A DNA stretch of 34,748 bases from the NCBI RefSeq assembly GCF_006385675.1, contig NZ_VFRR01000037.1:1-34748 (forward strand). The letters are read 5' to 3'. Under the pieces are notes generated by a model that was given only the letters and a program-made list of their open reading frames with translations, did no database searches and was not told where the DNA came from. A program made the position numbers and the translations under genes. The stretch comes from Maribrevibacterium harenarium. GTDB taxonomy: Bacteria; Pseudomonadota; Gammaproteobacteria; Pseudomonadales; Marinomonadaceae. Below are positions 19,069-28,043 of the stretch, in pieces (position 1 is the stretch's first letter; every line of letters starts with the position of its first letter).

Positions 19069-20018
19069 TAGCGCTCCATATCGTCCGTGATAGTTTCATC
19101 ATGATAGCCAGGGGCAATAACCAGATTTTCAACACCGTATAAAGCTGCTTTATTTTTTAGGAACAAATGCTCTCCTTGTCCCATCTTTTTAGCTTTCGAT
19201 GAGCAATCGACATTCCACAGTCTCAGCAAATATCCTGCTGTTGCCGCCCTGATCTCAACCTTCATCACACCATCCGTCATACCATAATCCAGCTCAATCG
19301 CTTCACTGTGCTCTATGCGTGGGTGTGGCACTAACTCAAGCTCAACAAAGCGGTTCCATTGCCGGTCTTGGGTTTCTAGTTCAGCCTCAGATAACGTTGA
19401 ATCTTCAAGCACAACAGCTGCTTTAATTCGGGTCAGTACAAAGTCACGAAATTCACCATGCTTGCGGTCAAAACCACGAACATGCCAACGCAGACCATTG
19501 TCCACCAGCGTATGCGGCACAATTTCACGCGTTGTTTCACCGCTCGATAACGACACATAGGTGATGCTCAAGGCTTTACCTTTGTGGATGGCCTCGGTGA
19601 CTTTAGCCACTATAGATAGACTCGGCTTGTTTAAGTGATAAGGCGCTTCACACGCAAGAGGTGGTTTTACCTTGCCAGTAAATCCATCTCCATACCCTTG
19701 GCTAATCGTCGCCAGTGTTCGAACGACGTCATAGTCGAACAAGGGTTCAAATGCTTCACCGCGCTTATGCAACTTGAGCTTTTGGTCATACTCAATGTTG
19801 CTTGGCGCAAGCTCTCGGTACATTGTGAAGTCTTTCGTTGCCTGTGCGGCGGCAATGCTGAAGCGATCGACTAAATCCGCCCGTACAGCTTCGCCCTTAA
19901 ATAATAAGGTGAAATCGATGTGTGCAATGCGATCCCTGGTTGCTTGTGGCAACTGCGCTATCTGCGAAAGCCTATCTGGCTTCGCCACTACTGTTTGTTT
20001 CAGACCATCATTTGTCAT
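19068..20018 (-). CDS. WYL-domain transcriptional regulator (BrxR/CapW-like)
   Basis: A 316-residue protein with an N-terminal winged helix ([26 protein letters not shown]), a middle WYL domain ([37 protein letters not shown]) and a C-terminal WCX extension. BrxR and CapW proteins of this build are repressors in BREX, CBASS and other defence loci, thought to sense an infection signal through the WYL domain. It is the first gene of the defence operon and its stop abuts the helicase start. Upstream at 20185-20223 are palindromes that could be its autoregulatory operator. Which ligand it senses cannot be told from sequence. Confidence 0.88.
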   Translation of the reverse strand: MTNDGLKQTVVAKPDRLSQIAQLPQATRDRIAHIDFTLLFKGEAVRADLVDRFSIAAAQATKDFTMYRELAPSNIEYDQKLKLHKRGEAFEPLFDYDVVRTLATISQGYGDGFTGKVKPPLACEAPYHLNKPSLSIVAKVTEAIHKGKALSITYVSLSSGETTREIVPHTLVDNGLRWHVRGFDRKHGEFRDFVLTRIKAAVVLEDSTLSEAELETQDRQWNRFVELELVPHPRIEHSEAIELDYGMTDGVMKVEIRAATAGYLLRLWNVDCSSKAKKMGQGEHLFLKNKAALYGVENLVIAPGYHDETITDDMER

Positions 20019-20328
20019 GCGTCTTGTTTATCCAATTCAACCAGATTCTTAAAACTCTGTTTATAAAGTAAGGACCGACATCTCGTAATCACATTGAACG
20101 GCATGGCACATGGCTGCTCTTTGTCCGCAATGACTAATCAATCTCTATTGGTTGAAGCTGGACAGATGGCTATAAAACACTGAATAGGCTTCAACCTAAT
20201 TAATTTTATTAGGTATCATCCTATCACTGAAAAGGGAATATGTGTAGAGGTCGTGAATTACAACCCTAAAACTAAAGATGGGATCAAAGTGGTATCAATT
20301 TGGTCCCTTTTTGGTCCCAATTCAGATA
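20019..20328. other. Defence operon upstream region
   Basis: No gene is seen in these 310 bases. The region holds the candidate WYL operators (listed separately). Closer to the tRNA there is a short direct repeat, TTTGGTCCC then TTTTTGGTCCC around 20299-20319. No confident -35/-10 pair for the WYL gene could be placed; a TATAGC on the minus strand (20169-20174) is the best -10-like sequence. Confidence 0.5.
20185..20223. promoter_or_regulatory. Candidate WYL-repressor operators
   Basis: Two copies of TAGG-N6-CCTA occur at 20185-20198 and 20210-20223, 25 bases apart. The space between them forms a further perfect inverted repeat, ACCTAAT-N7-ATTAGGT (20194-20214). Dimeric BrxR/CapW-type WYL repressors bind inverted repeats upstream of their own genes, which this placement fits. 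The link to this regulator is inference. Confidence 0.55.
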
Positions 20329-20358
20329 CAAAAAAGCCGAACACTAGGTTCGGCTTTT
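20329..20358 (-). terminator. Intrinsic terminator after tRNA-Val
   Basis: AGCCGAAC (20335-20342) pairs with GTTCGGCT (20348-20355). On the minus strand the stem is followed by a T-run (A-run at 20329-20335). It lies about 30 bases past the tRNA 3' end. The T-run on the other side is short, so leftward use is favoured. Confidence 0.8.
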
Positions 20359-20387
20359 CTATCTTACTGATATGTAAGGATAATTTC

Positions 20388-20464
20388 TGGTAGGTCTAAG
20401 CAGATTCGAACTGCTGACCTCCACCATGTCAAGGTGGCGCTCTAACCAACTGAGCTATAGACCT
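20388..20464 (-). tRNA. tRNA-Val (anticodon GAC)
   Basis: Read on the minus strand this is a 77-base cloverleaf: acceptor AGGTCTA pairing with TAGACCT, D-stem GCTC/GAGC, anticodon stem CCACC/GGTGG with loop TTGACAT (anticodon GAC), T-arm AGCAG-TTCGAAT-CTGCT, discriminator A and an encoded CCA. Its 3' end faces the defence islet, the usual orientation for tRNA-associated islands. Confidence 0.97.
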
Positions 20465-20478
20465 AGAAAGTGCTGGCT

Positions 20479-20506
20479 ATTATACGCAGAGGCGTTGCCA
20501 GTGCAA
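20479..20506 (-). promoter_or_regulatory. Promoter of tRNA-Val
   Basis: On the minus strand TTGCAC (20501-20506) and a perfect TATAAT (20479-20484) are separated by 16 bases. Transcription would begin a few bases before the mature tRNA 5' end at 20464. Confidence 0.75.
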
Positions 20507-20572
20507 GTCTTTGCAACATATTTTTGTCACGAATAATTGCCTTACTAAAGCAAGTCTAAGTGGTTGTTGCAA

Positions 20573-20758
20573 TTAGGCTATCTCGACTAATAATTCATGC
20601 CCGATCACTTCGTCGATGAGGTGGTAAGGCACTTTGTATTCCTTATCACGAAACTTCACGACCGCGTAGTCGTAGCACATTTTGATAATGGTGCAGTTCA
20701 CCACAACACCGTTATCAATGACACGAACAATATTGCGATTACGCAATGTTAGAGACAT
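20573..20758 (-). CDS. Small hypothetical protein downstream of uvrB
   Basis: A 61-residue product, MSLTLRNRNIVRVIDNG..., predicted mostly beta-stranded and soluble, with no signal peptide or membrane segment. A strong GAGGAG Shine-Dalgarno precedes the ATG, and it starts 24 bases after the uvrB stop, so it is probably co-transcribed with uvrB. I do not recognise the family. The strong start signal and lack of an overlapping gene support a real gene. Confidence 0.7.
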   Translation of the reverse strand: MSLTLRNRNIVRVIDNGVVVNCTIIKMCYDYAVVKFRDKEYKVPYHLIDEVIGHELLVEIA

Positions 20759-20782
20759 ATTCCCTCTCCTCTCGGTGTAGCA

Positions 20783-22813
20783 TTAGGCTTCACCCACTTC
20801 TTTAAGCTTTTTCTGTAGGATGCGAATCTGGTCGCGATAAGCCGCAGCCAGTTCGAACTGAAGATTCTCCGACGCCACCATCATTTCTTTTTGTAGATCT
20901 ACGATGGCTTTTCGCACTTCTGCAACATCGTCCATATTGTTAATTTCGTAGTCTTTGGCTTTTTCCGCCACTTTACGGGTCTGACGACCTTTGCCTTTAC
21001 CTGCGCCTGGGTTGTAGGCACCCTCTAGAATATCTTCAACCGATTTGCTGATGCCTTTTGGAACTATGCCATTGGCTTCGTTGAAGGCCACTTGTTTTTC
21101 TCGACGTCGATTGGTTTCATCCATTGCCCGTTGCATCGAGCCGGTAATGCGGTCCGCATACAATATCGCTTTACCATTCACATTTCGTGCGGCACGGCCA
21201 ATAGTCTGTATTAAAGAACGATCCGAACGTAGGAAGCCTTCTTTGTCCGCATCCAGAATTGCAACTAAACTCACTTCCGGGATGTCCAAACCTTCTCGCA
21301 GCAAGTTGATACCCACTAGGACATCGAACTCCCCGAGGCGTAGGTCACGAATAATTTCAACCCGCTCCACCGTATCAATATCCGAGTGTAAATAGCGTAC
21401 TCGTATACCATGTTCGTGTAGGTAGTCGGTCAAATCCTCAGCCATACGCTTGGTCAAGGTGGTGACCAGCACCCGCTCCCCTTTCGGTAGGCGCAAGTTA
21501 ATCTCGGAAAGCAGATCGTCTACCTGTGTCGCTACAGGGCGAACCTCCAACTCTGGGTCAACCAAGCCCGTGGGACGTACTATCTGTTCCACAACCCAAT
21601 CTTGGTGCTCTTCTTCATATTTACCGGGAGTCGCAGAAACGAAAATAGTTTGAGGCTTAATTTGCTCCCATTCTTCGAAACGCATAGGGCGGTTGTCCAG
21701 CGCCGATGGTAAACGAAAGCCGTACTCCACCAAGTTTTCTTTACGGGAGCGGTCTCCTTTATACATGGCGCCAATTTGCGGCACGGTGACGTGGCTCTCA
21801 TCGATTACGAGCAAGGCGTTATCGGGTAAATAGTCGAACAAGGTTGGCGGCGGCGAACCCGCCGGGCGTCCTGATAAATAACGGGAGTAGTTTTCGATAC
21901 CGGAACAGTAGCCAAGCTCTTGCATCATTTCTAAATCGTAGTTGGTGCGCTGCTCTAGACGCTGCATTTCAACCAACTTATCCAAAGATTTGAGCTGTAC
22001 TAAGCGCTGGTCGAGCTCTTCCTTGATACGTTCGATAGCCTCCACTATGGTTTCCCGTGGGGTGACATAGTGAGTTTTAGGGTAAATCGTAACCCGTGGC
22101 ACTTTGCGAATGGTCTTATTGGTCAAAGGTTCGAACAAGGTAAGGTTATCAACCTCGTCATCAAACAGCTCAATACGGATCGCCACATCTTCCGAGTCAG
22201 CAGGAAACACATCAATCACATCGCCACGTACGCGGAAGTTACCGCGTTCAAAGACTAGATCATTACGGGTATATTGCAGCTCAGCCAAACGACGTAACAC
22301 AGCCCGTTGATCAATGCGATCACCACGGTCTAAATGCAGCATCATTTTCAAGTAGGCTTGCGGATCGCCCAAACCATAAATAGCGGACACCGTCGCAACA
22401 ATAATAACGTCTTCCCGTTCCAGCAGTGCCTTGGTAGCCGACAAACGCATTTGTTCAATATGTTCGTTCACCGAGGCATCTTTTTCGATAAAGGTATCCG
22501 ATGCTGCTACATAGGCTTCTGGTTGGTAATAGTCGTAGTAGGAGACAAAGTATTCCACCGCATTATTCGGGAAGAACTCTTTAAACTCACCGTACAATTG
22601 GGCCGCCAGTGTTTTGTTGTGAGCCATAATAATGGTTGGCCGTTTCACTTCAGCAATTACATTAGCGATGGTAAAAGTCTTACCAGAGCCAGTTACCCCC
22701 AATAGGGTCTGGTGTGCTAAGCCGGCCTCTACCCCCTGGGCAAGTTTACGAATCGCGCCGGGTTGATCTCCAGCAGGTTGGTAGTTGGAAACAACTTGAA
22801 ATTCTTGTGCCAC
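20783..22813 (-). CDS. uvrB: Excinuclease ABC subunit B
   Basis: UvrB, the damage-verifying helicase-like subunit of nucleotide excision repair, which takes DNA from UvrA and recruits UvrC. The 676 residues match the usual length (E. coli 673). Walker A is GVTGSGKT (39-46), the beta-hairpin that inserts at damage is [11 protein letters not shown], and later motifs include [48 protein letters not shown] and [11 protein letters not shown]-terminal UVR domain ([24 protein letters not shown]) binds UvrC. I found no clear LexA box upstream, so SOS control is not evident here. Confidence 0.98.
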   Translation of the reverse strand: MAQEFQVVSNYQPAGDQPGAIRKLAQGVEAGLAHQTLLGVTGSGKTFTIANVIAEVKRPTIIMAHNKTLAAQLYGEFKEFFPNNAVEYFVSYYDYYQPEAYVAASDTFIEKDASVNEHIEQMRLSATKALLEREDVIIVATVSAIYGLGDPQAYLKMMLHLDRGDRIDQRAVLRRLAELQYTRNDLVFERGNFRVRGDVIDVFPADSEDVAIRIELFDDEVDNLTLFEPLTNKTIRKVPRVTIYPKTHYVTPRETIVEAIERIKEELDQRLVQLKSLDKLVEMQRLEQRTNYDLEMMQELGYCSGIENYSRYLSGRPAGSPPPTLFDYLPDNALLVIDESHVTVPQIGAMYKGDRSRKENLVEYGFRLPSALDNRPMRFEEWEQIKPQTIFVSATPGKYEEEHQDWVVEQIVRPTGLVDPELEVRPVATQVDDLLSEINLRLPKGERVLVTTLTKRMAEDLTDYLHEHGIRVRYLHSDIDTVERVEIIRDLRLGEFDVLVGINLLREGLDIPEVSLVAILDADKEGFLRSDRSLIQTIGRAARNVNGKAILYADRITGSMQRAMDETNRRREKQVAFNEANGIVPKGISKSVEDILEGAYNPGAGKGKGRQTRKVAEKAKDYEINNMDDVAEVRKAIVDLQKEMMVASENLQFELAAAYRDQIRILQKKLKEVGEA

Positions 22814-22956
22814 AAACTCGTCCTACGCTATACAAAAGTGTTCTCAATCGAAGTCTAAGACTAACAAAAGTCGCTTTATACGTCTTGAAAAAGGCACTCT
22901 TATGAAGAATTGCTCTAAGAATTTTCTCATTAGACCAATTCTGTATGCATTAGCGG

Positions 22957-22998
22957 TTGCTAAACTATATTTCTTATATATTATTAAAGAATATTCTT
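22957..22998 (+). promoter_or_regulatory. Promoter and palindromic operator of blh-sulP
   Basis: TTGCTA (22957-22962) and TATTAT (22979-22984) at 16-base spacing form a plausible promoter. Immediately after is the perfect palindrome AAGAATATTCTT (22987-22998), where transcription would begin. BigR/SqrR-type ArsR repressors, which sense persulfides, bind AT-rich palindromes of this kind at such genes. No repressor gene is in the window; assignment is inference. Confidence 0.55.
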
Positions 22999-23020
22999 AT
23001 AACCAAAATGAGGTTAAGCC

Positions 23021-23890
23021 ATGAGCACACAACCAAACGTTAAAGCCTTCTTCGATGAAGCCACTTTCACCGTTTCCTATGTGGTTACCGACCCCGCAAC
23101 CAAGCAGTGTGCGATTGTTGACTCGGTACTGGACTACGACCACGCCTCCGGCCGTACTAGCACTAAATCCGCTGATGAGGTGATTAGTTATATCCAATCA
23201 CAAGATTTAAGCGTTGCTTGGATTCTAGAGACCCATGTTCACGCTGACCACTTATCAGCAGCACCCTACCTACGCAACAAAGTCGGCGGCAAGATCGTGA
23301 TTGGTGATCATATTACCACTGTGCAAAATACCTTCGGCAAATTGCTTAACGCCGAGCCGGAATTCGCCCGTGATGGTTCACAGTTCGATATGTTGGTAAA
23401 AGAAGACGATCAATTGCCTTTGGGTGAGACAGCTATCCAAGTGCTGCACACTCCGGGGCACACTCCAGCTTGCGTCACCTATGTGATTGGTGATGCCTGT
23501 TTTGTCGGTGACACCATGTTTATGCCGGACTACGGTACAGCACGCTGCGACTTCCCGGGTGGCGATGCGGCTACTTTATATCGCTCGATTCAGAAGATTT
23601 TTGCTCTACCTGATGACACTCGCCTGTTTATGTGTCACGACTACAAAGCCCCTGGTCGCGATGAATATCAGTGGGAAACCACTGTCGCGGAACAAAAAGC
23701 CAACAACGTACACATTCATACAGGGATCAGCGAAGCAGAATTCTGTGCCATGCGCACCACCAAGGATGCCACTCTTGCGATGCCCCGTTTGATTTGGCCG
23801 TCAGTGCAAGTGAATATGCGCGCTGGTAATTTGCCCCCCGCAGAAGCAAATGGTACACGCTACATCAAAACCCCTATTGATTTAGTGTAA
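23021..23890 (+). CDS. blh: Persulfide dioxygenase-like metallo-beta-lactamase fold protein
   Basis: Cytoplasmic MBL-fold hydrolase/oxygenase of the ETHE1/Blh group, 289 residues. Ligands are HVHADH (72-77), HTPGHTPAC with His147, and GDTMFMPDYG with Asp164, followed by MCHDYKAPGR. ETHE1/Blh enzymes oxidise glutathione persulfide to sulfite with mononuclear iron, protecting against sulfide. The gene is followed 23 bases later by a SulP transporter, a frequent pairing in sulfide-oxidation loci that would handle the sulfite or sulfate produced. Glyoxalase II is a related alternative but is less likely, as the DYG..RCDFPGGDA region is typical of persulfide dioxygenases. Confidence 0.88.
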   Translation: MSTQPNVKAFFDEATFTVSYVVTDPATKQCAIVDSVLDYDHASGRTSTKSADEVISYIQSQDLSVAWILETHVHADHLSAAPYLRNKVGGKIVIGDHITTVQNTFGKLLNAEPEFARDGSQFDMLVKEDDQLPLGETAIQVLHTPGHTPACVTYVIGDACFVGDTMFMPDYGTARCDFPGGDAATLYRSIQKIFALPDDTRLFMCHDYKAPGRDEYQWETTVAEQKANNVHIHTGISEAEFCAMRTTKDATLAMPRLIWPSVQVNMRAGNLPPAEANGTRYIKTPIDLV

Positions 23891-23913
23891 TCAGCGTTAG
23901 TTAAGGAGCGCCT

Positions 23914-25626
23914 ATGAACCGACTGGAGCGAATCATTCCTGCTATTACGTGGCTGAAGGAATACAATCGCCACGATATGCAGACCGATATGATGGCTAGC
24001 ATTATCGTTACTATCATGCTGATTCCTCAGAGCCTCGCCTATGCCATGCTCGCCGGTTTACCACCAGCAGTCGGTTTATATGCCAGCATCCTGCCGTTAA
24101 TCGCTTACGCCCTGTTCGGCTCTAGCCGCACCTTAGCAGTGGGCCCTGTCGCAGTGGTATCTATGATGACCGGCACGGCAGCATTGCAATTTGCTGCCCC
24201 CGGCACACCAGAATACCTCACGGTTACCATCATGTTGGCAGCCATATCCGGCATTTTTTTGGTGTTGATGGGACTCCTGAAGCTCGGCTTTCTCGCCAGC
24301 CTACTTAGCCACCCGGTGATCTCGGGCTTTATTAGCGCCTCTGCCATTTTGATTGCACTGGGACAGATGAAACATATCTTGGGTGTTTCTGCTTCAGGGC
24401 ATAACCTGATCGAAATGGGGGAAACGCTACTTCATAACCTGGAGAATACGAATCTTGCCACCTTGGTACTCGGCATCACCGCCATGGTTGCTTTGGTCGT
24501 GTTACGCAAACATTTAGCAAACTGGTTAATTAAGCTCGGTTTGACCAAGCCGCAGGCACAGCTCGCCTCAAAGGCTGGTCCAGTGATGGTGGTGGTGGTT
24601 AGTACCCTAAGCGTGGCCTTATTTGGTCTAGACAGCATTGGTGTAAAAGTAGTCGGCGCTGTCCCCGGCGGCTTTCCTCCACTTGCCTTACCCACAATGG
24701 ACTTCGAGCTGGCTACCTCATTGTTGCCCGCTGCAGTGCTGATTAGTATTGTGGGGTTTGTTGAATCCGTATCAGTGGCCCAGTCTTTTGCTGCGAAGCG
24801 TAGACAGAAAATAGATCCAAACCAAGAATTAGTGGGCTTAGGTGCTGCCAACCTAAGTTCCGCATTCAGTGGCGGTTTTCCAGTAACAGGAGGCTTTTCA
24901 CGGTCTGTGGTCAGTTTTGATGCGGGTGCTAAGACACCCATGACAGGGGTATTTACCGCGGTATTAATCTTACTAACTTTGAGTTTTTTGACTGGCGCGT
25001 TCTACTTCCTCCCTAAAGCAGTATTGGCGGCCACTATCATTGTGGCCGTAGTTCAGCTTATCGACTTCAAGACGATTGTTCATACCTGGCACTATTCAAA
25101 GCAAGATTCCGCGGCCTTGCTAGCTACCTTGGTCACTGTATTGTTTGTCGGTGTAGAGGCTGGAATTATTACCGGTGTAAGCCTGTCGCTAGTCTTGTTC
25201 CTATGGCACACCAGTCGCCCACATATTGCTGTAGTTGGCCGAGTTCCCGGTACAGAACATTTTCGCAATGTTGAGCGGTTTGAAGTCGAAACCCAACCCA
25301 ATATTCTCACAGTACGCATCGACGAGAGCCTCTATTTCGTCAATGCTCGCGTATTGGAAGATCGAATTAACTCACTGGTGGCAGAACGCAAAGAAATCAC
25401 CGACGTGATACTGATGTGTACAGCAGTCAATATGATCGACGCCAGCGCCCTAGAAAGCCTTGAGACCATCGCAGATCGGTTACATTCAGTCGGTATAAAA
25501 CTACACCTCTCTGAAGTAAAAGGGCCTGTAATGGACAAACTGAAAGGCTCTGCACTGATCGCCCACCTAACGGGGCAGATTTTTTTAACCCAGCACCAAG
25601 CGATTGACACACTCACCCACAAATAA
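23914..25626 (+). CDS. SulP-family anion transporter with STAS domain
   Basis: Inner-membrane transporter of the SulP/SLC26 family, 570 residues. The N-terminal transmembrane core begins with DMMASIIVTIMLIPQSLAYAMLAGLPPAVGLYAS, the family signature, and about 12 or more hydrophobic segments reach to about residue 430. A cytoplasmic STAS domain follows (ILTVRIDESLYFVNARVLEDRI, then INMIDASALESLETI). Substrate may be sulfate, sulfite or bicarbonate. The position after the persulfide dioxygenase gene suggests sulfite or sulfate movement. GGAG precedes the ATG, and a strong terminator follows the stop. Confidence 0.92.
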   Translation: MNRLERIIPAITWLKEYNRHDMQTDMMASIIVTIMLIPQSLAYAMLAGLPPAVGLYASILPLIAYALFGSSRTLAVGPVAVVSMMTGTAALQFAAPGTPEYLTVTIMLAAISGIFLVLMGLLKLGFLASLLSHPVISGFISASAILIALGQMKHILGVSASGHNLIEMGETLLHNLENTNLATLVLGITAMVALVVLRKHLANWLIKLGLTKPQAQLASKAGPVMVVVVSTLSVALFGLDSIGVKVVGAVPGGFPPLALPTMDFELATSLLPAAVLISIVGFVESVSVAQSFAAKRRQKIDPNQELVGLGAANLSSAFSGGFPVTGGFSRSVVSFDAGAKTPMTGVFTAVLILLTLSFLTGAFYFLPKAVLAATIIVAVVQLIDFKTIVHTWHYSKQDSAALLATLVTVLFVGVEAGIITGVSLSLVLFLWHTSRPHIAVVGRVPGTEHFRNVERFEVETQPNILTVRIDESLYFVNARVLEDRINSLVAERKEITDVILMCTAVNMIDASALESLETIADRLHSVGIKLHLSEVKGPVMDKLKGSALIAHLTGQIFLTQHQAIDTLTHK

Positions 25627-25650
25627 ACTTTCTGCCCTGCCCGGCAGATG

Positions 25651-25686
25651 TGGCTATCCAGGGCACGCCTGGATAGCCATTTTTTT
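25651..25686 (+). terminator. Intrinsic terminator after the SulP gene
   Basis: A perfect 12-bp stem, TGGCTATCCAGG (25651-25662) with CCTGGATAGCCA (25668-25679), has a five-base loop and is followed by seven Ts. It ends one base before the stop codon of the convergent comEA-like gene. Confidence 0.93.
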
Positions 25687-25993
25687 ACTCCACTGTCGCC
25701 ACGGTATCGCCATTCGGCTGAACTACGCGTAAAACTTCACGGTTTTTCTCTACTGTCGCGGCACCAATGCCTTTGACGGCTGTTAGCTCCTCTAGGGTTT
25801 GAAATGGGCCATGCTGATCGCGATAAGCAACGATGGCTTCCGCTTTAACTAGGCCAATTCCCGACATCACGACGGAAAGCTCTTCCGCAGTTGCCGAGTT
25901 AATATCCAAAGGAGTAGCAGCAAGAGAAAAGGTTGAGAATAATGCGACGATAGAAGTAAGCCCAATGAGGGCAAAACGGCGGAAAAAAGCCAT
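25685..25993 (-). CDS. ComEA-like helix-hairpin-helix protein
   Basis: Secreted or periplasmic small DNA-binding protein, 102 residues. A signal peptide (MAFFRRFALIGLTSIVALFSTFSLAA) is followed by two helix-hairpin-helix motifs: LDINSATAEELSVVMSGIGLVKAEAIVAYR and LEELTAVKGIGAATVEKNREVL. ComEA-type proteins hold incoming DNA during natural transformation, though short orphan versions are common in gammaproteobacteria, so competence is not proven. AGGAG lies just upstream of the ATG. It is convergent with the SulP gene and sits 127 bases after pyrF in the same direction. Confidence 0.88.
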   Translation of the reverse strand: MAFFRRFALIGLTSIVALFSTFSLAATPLDINSATAEELSVVMSGIGLVKAEAIVAYRDQHGPFQTLEELTAVKGIGAATVEKNREVLRVVQPNGDTVATVE

Positions 25994-26120
25994 AACAATC
26001 TCCTTTTGTTGTTGCAGTTGGCGTCATGCCAAGTTTTCGAATTGACCATCAAGGTCACAGATAAATTAGACCAACCTACCCAGTAGTGCAAGTCCCTACG
26101 GGGTAGGTTATTGACCAAGA

Positions 26121-26831
26121 TTAAACTAACTGAACCCCTAGTTCACGATTCACCGTTTCGAGCACCGCAATCGGTTCAGCGGCTTGTGTAATTGGACGTC
26201 CCATCACTAAATAATGACTACCAGCGCTCATCGCCTCAGTCGGAGTCATGATACGCTTCTGATCACCCACATCAGAGCCAGCCGGGCGAATACCAGGAGT
26301 AACGAGCACAAAATCTTTACCCAATGCTGCTGATAACATGGTTGCTTCTTGAGCTGAGCAAACCACTCCATGCATGCCAGAAGAATGTGCCAAGCGCGCG
26401 AGGCGCATCACCTGCTCTTGCGGCGGGATATCTAAGCCGATCTCCGCTAGGTCACTCTGATCCATACTAGTCAGCACAGTCACTGCAATAAGCAAGGTGT
26501 TATGATCATTGATGCTAGCCAAAGCATTTGCCGAAGCTTCCATCATGCGCCGACCACCACTGGCGTGCACATTGACCATCCAAACACCCTGACGGGCAGC
26601 TACTTCAACCGCTTTAGCGACCGTATTGGGGATATCATGAAATTTCAGGTCCAGAAATACATCAAAACCTAGCTTATGTAATCCATCTAAAATAGCCGGG
26701 CCTGCGGTGGTAAATAGCTCTTTGCCTACTTTGACACGACACAGAGTTGGATCAAGTCGTTGCGCCATAGCAAGAGCTGCGTCTAGGGTTGGGTAGTCTA
26801 AAGCAACAACAATGGGGGATTGACAGGTCAT
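26121..26831 (-). CDS. pyrF: Orotidine 5'-phosphate decarboxylase
   Basis: Catalyses the last step of UMP synthesis, decarboxylating OMP. The 236 residues fit class 1 enzymes. Motifs are [13 protein letters not shown] at the N-terminus, the catalytic [15 protein letters not shown] (Asp-x-Lys-x4-Asp set), [12 protein letters not shown], and [22 protein letters not shown] at the phosphate-binding end. It follows lapB by 33 bases in the conserved ihfB-lapA-lapB-pyrF order seen in many gammaproteobacteria. Confidence 0.97.
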   Translation of the reverse strand: MTCQSPIVVALDYPTLDAALAMAQRLDPTLCRVKVGKELFTTAGPAILDGLHKLGFDVFLDLKFHDIPNTVAKAVEVAARQGVWMVNVHASGGRRMMEASANALASINDHNTLLIAVTVLTSMDQSDLAEIGLDIPPQEQVMRLARLAHSSGMHGVVCSAQEATMLSAALGKDFVLVTPGIRPAGSDVGDQKRIMTPTEAMSAGSHYLVMGRPITQAAEPIAVLETVNRELGVQLV

Positions 26832-26864
26832 TAACAGTCCTCAAGAGGGGTTAGTGCAATATAA

Positions 26865-28040
26865 TTACTCACCTTCTAGACCGTGGATTGGCTTAACACT
26901 ACCCCAGCTTTTGCAAGATGGACATTGCCAATGCAGCTGGTGACCAGCAAAGCCGCATTGCTTACAGCGGTAGCGATGTTTACTTTCGGTGAGTTGCTGG
27001 ATGAGATTATACAACACATTCAGTTGCTGCTGCGCCCCACGAGCCTCTTCGATTTGCATCTTTATTAACTCTTGAAAGCCCTTGATGGTTGGATGTGTTT
27101 TTAACTGCTCAATGACAAACTGTTCTGCTTTCGCTTTGTCGGTTTTAGCATAGATCGCTGCCAACGCACCGATCGTCGTAGCACTAGGATGACGCTGATT
27201 TTGCTCTTGCAAAAATTTAACGTACCCAGAGCTACTCCATACTTGTTGATACGCCCGCTCAATGGCAGGAATTACCACTGGCACAAACTCTGGGTCTTGC
27301 TCTGCCACATTTTTCAGTACTTTGATGGCATCTCGATGGCGCTTTTGCTGACTGTACACATCGGCCATACCAATACTGCCGCGCACACAATGCTCATCAT
27401 GCTCAACCGCGTTGCGAAAGTATTGAAATGCTTCTACCCATCTTTCCTCGGCAACAGACGAATCTGCTAATTCACAGTAAAAATGAGCTAAACGCCGGGC
27501 AAGTTTAGCTGACGGGTGCTCCCGAGAGAGCTGTTCAGCAATCTTAATCGCCTTATCCCAGCTTTGCTCAAACTCATAGAGATCAATCAACAGGGACAAT
27601 ATTTCTTTATGGTACACGCTCTTACGGACCGCGATCGCCAATAACAAACGCTCAGCACGATCCAGCAGTCCCGCAGACATAAAGTCTTGAGCTAATTCCA
27701 GTTGCACTAAGCGAGTATCAGTTTCGGGAAGATCCGGTCGAGCCAGCAAATTTTGATGAATGGAAATGGCTTTTTGAATATCGCCTTTTTTGCGAAACAA
27801 AGTACCGAGAGTGAGGTGAATATCGAAGGTCTCGCTACTGACATCGAGAGATTCAATGAAGGCATCAATGGCTTCTGACTGCTGGCCTTTGAGGAGGTGA
27901 TTCAGGCCACGAAAATAATCTTTAGGTATGTCATTGCTCGTTGTGATGGGTGATGGCGGGCGTGCGCCACGACGACGTCCCATCCACCAACCAATGGCAA
28001 GGGCAACAACCAGAACCGCGAATAATCCCAGTTCAGACAC
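26865..28040 (-). CDS. lapB: Lipopolysaccharide assembly protein B (YciM)
   Basis: Inner-membrane-anchored TPR protein that controls LpxC proteolysis with FtsH and so balances LPS synthesis. The 391 residues comprise an N-terminal anchor (LFAVLVVALAIGWWMGRR), a chain of tetratricopeptide repeats from about residue 45 to 330 (for example NHLLKGQQSEAIDAFIESL), and a C-terminal rubredoxin-like zinc or iron site, CKQCGFAGHQLHWQCPSCKSWG. It starts three bases after lapA stops, as is usual for the pair. Confidence 0.95.
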   Translation of the reverse strand: MSELGLFAVLVVALAIGWWMGRRRGARPPSPITTSNDIPKDYFRGLNHLLKGQQSEAIDAFIESLDVSSETFDIHLTLGTLFRKKGDIQKAISIHQNLLARPDLPETDTRLVQLELAQDFMSAGLLDRAERLLLAIAVRKSVYHKEILSLLIDLYEFEQSWDKAIKIAEQLSREHPSAKLARRLAHFYCELADSSVAEERWVEAFQYFRNAVEHDEHCVRGSIGMADVYSQQKRHRDAIKVLKNVAEQDPEFVPVVIPAIERAYQQVWSSSGYVKFLQEQNQRHPSATTIGALAAIYAKTDKAKAEQFVIEQLKTHPTIKGFQELIKMQIEEARGAQQQLNVLYNLIQQLTESKHRYRCKQCGFAGHQLHWQCPSCKSWGSVKPIHGLEGE

Positions 28041-28043
28041 AAA

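Noticed and set aside
22814..23020. LexA (SOS) box upstream of uvrB
   Set aside because: No CTGT-N8-ACAG-like palindrome was found.
26074..26107. CCTACCC ... GGGTAGG inverted repeat after pyrF as a terminator
   Set aside because: The loop is about 19 bases and no T-run follows on the minus strand.
25867..26118. 83-codon minus-strand frame between comEA-like and pyrF
   Set aside because: It overlaps the comEA-like gene in another frame and has no ribosome-binding site or recognisable product.
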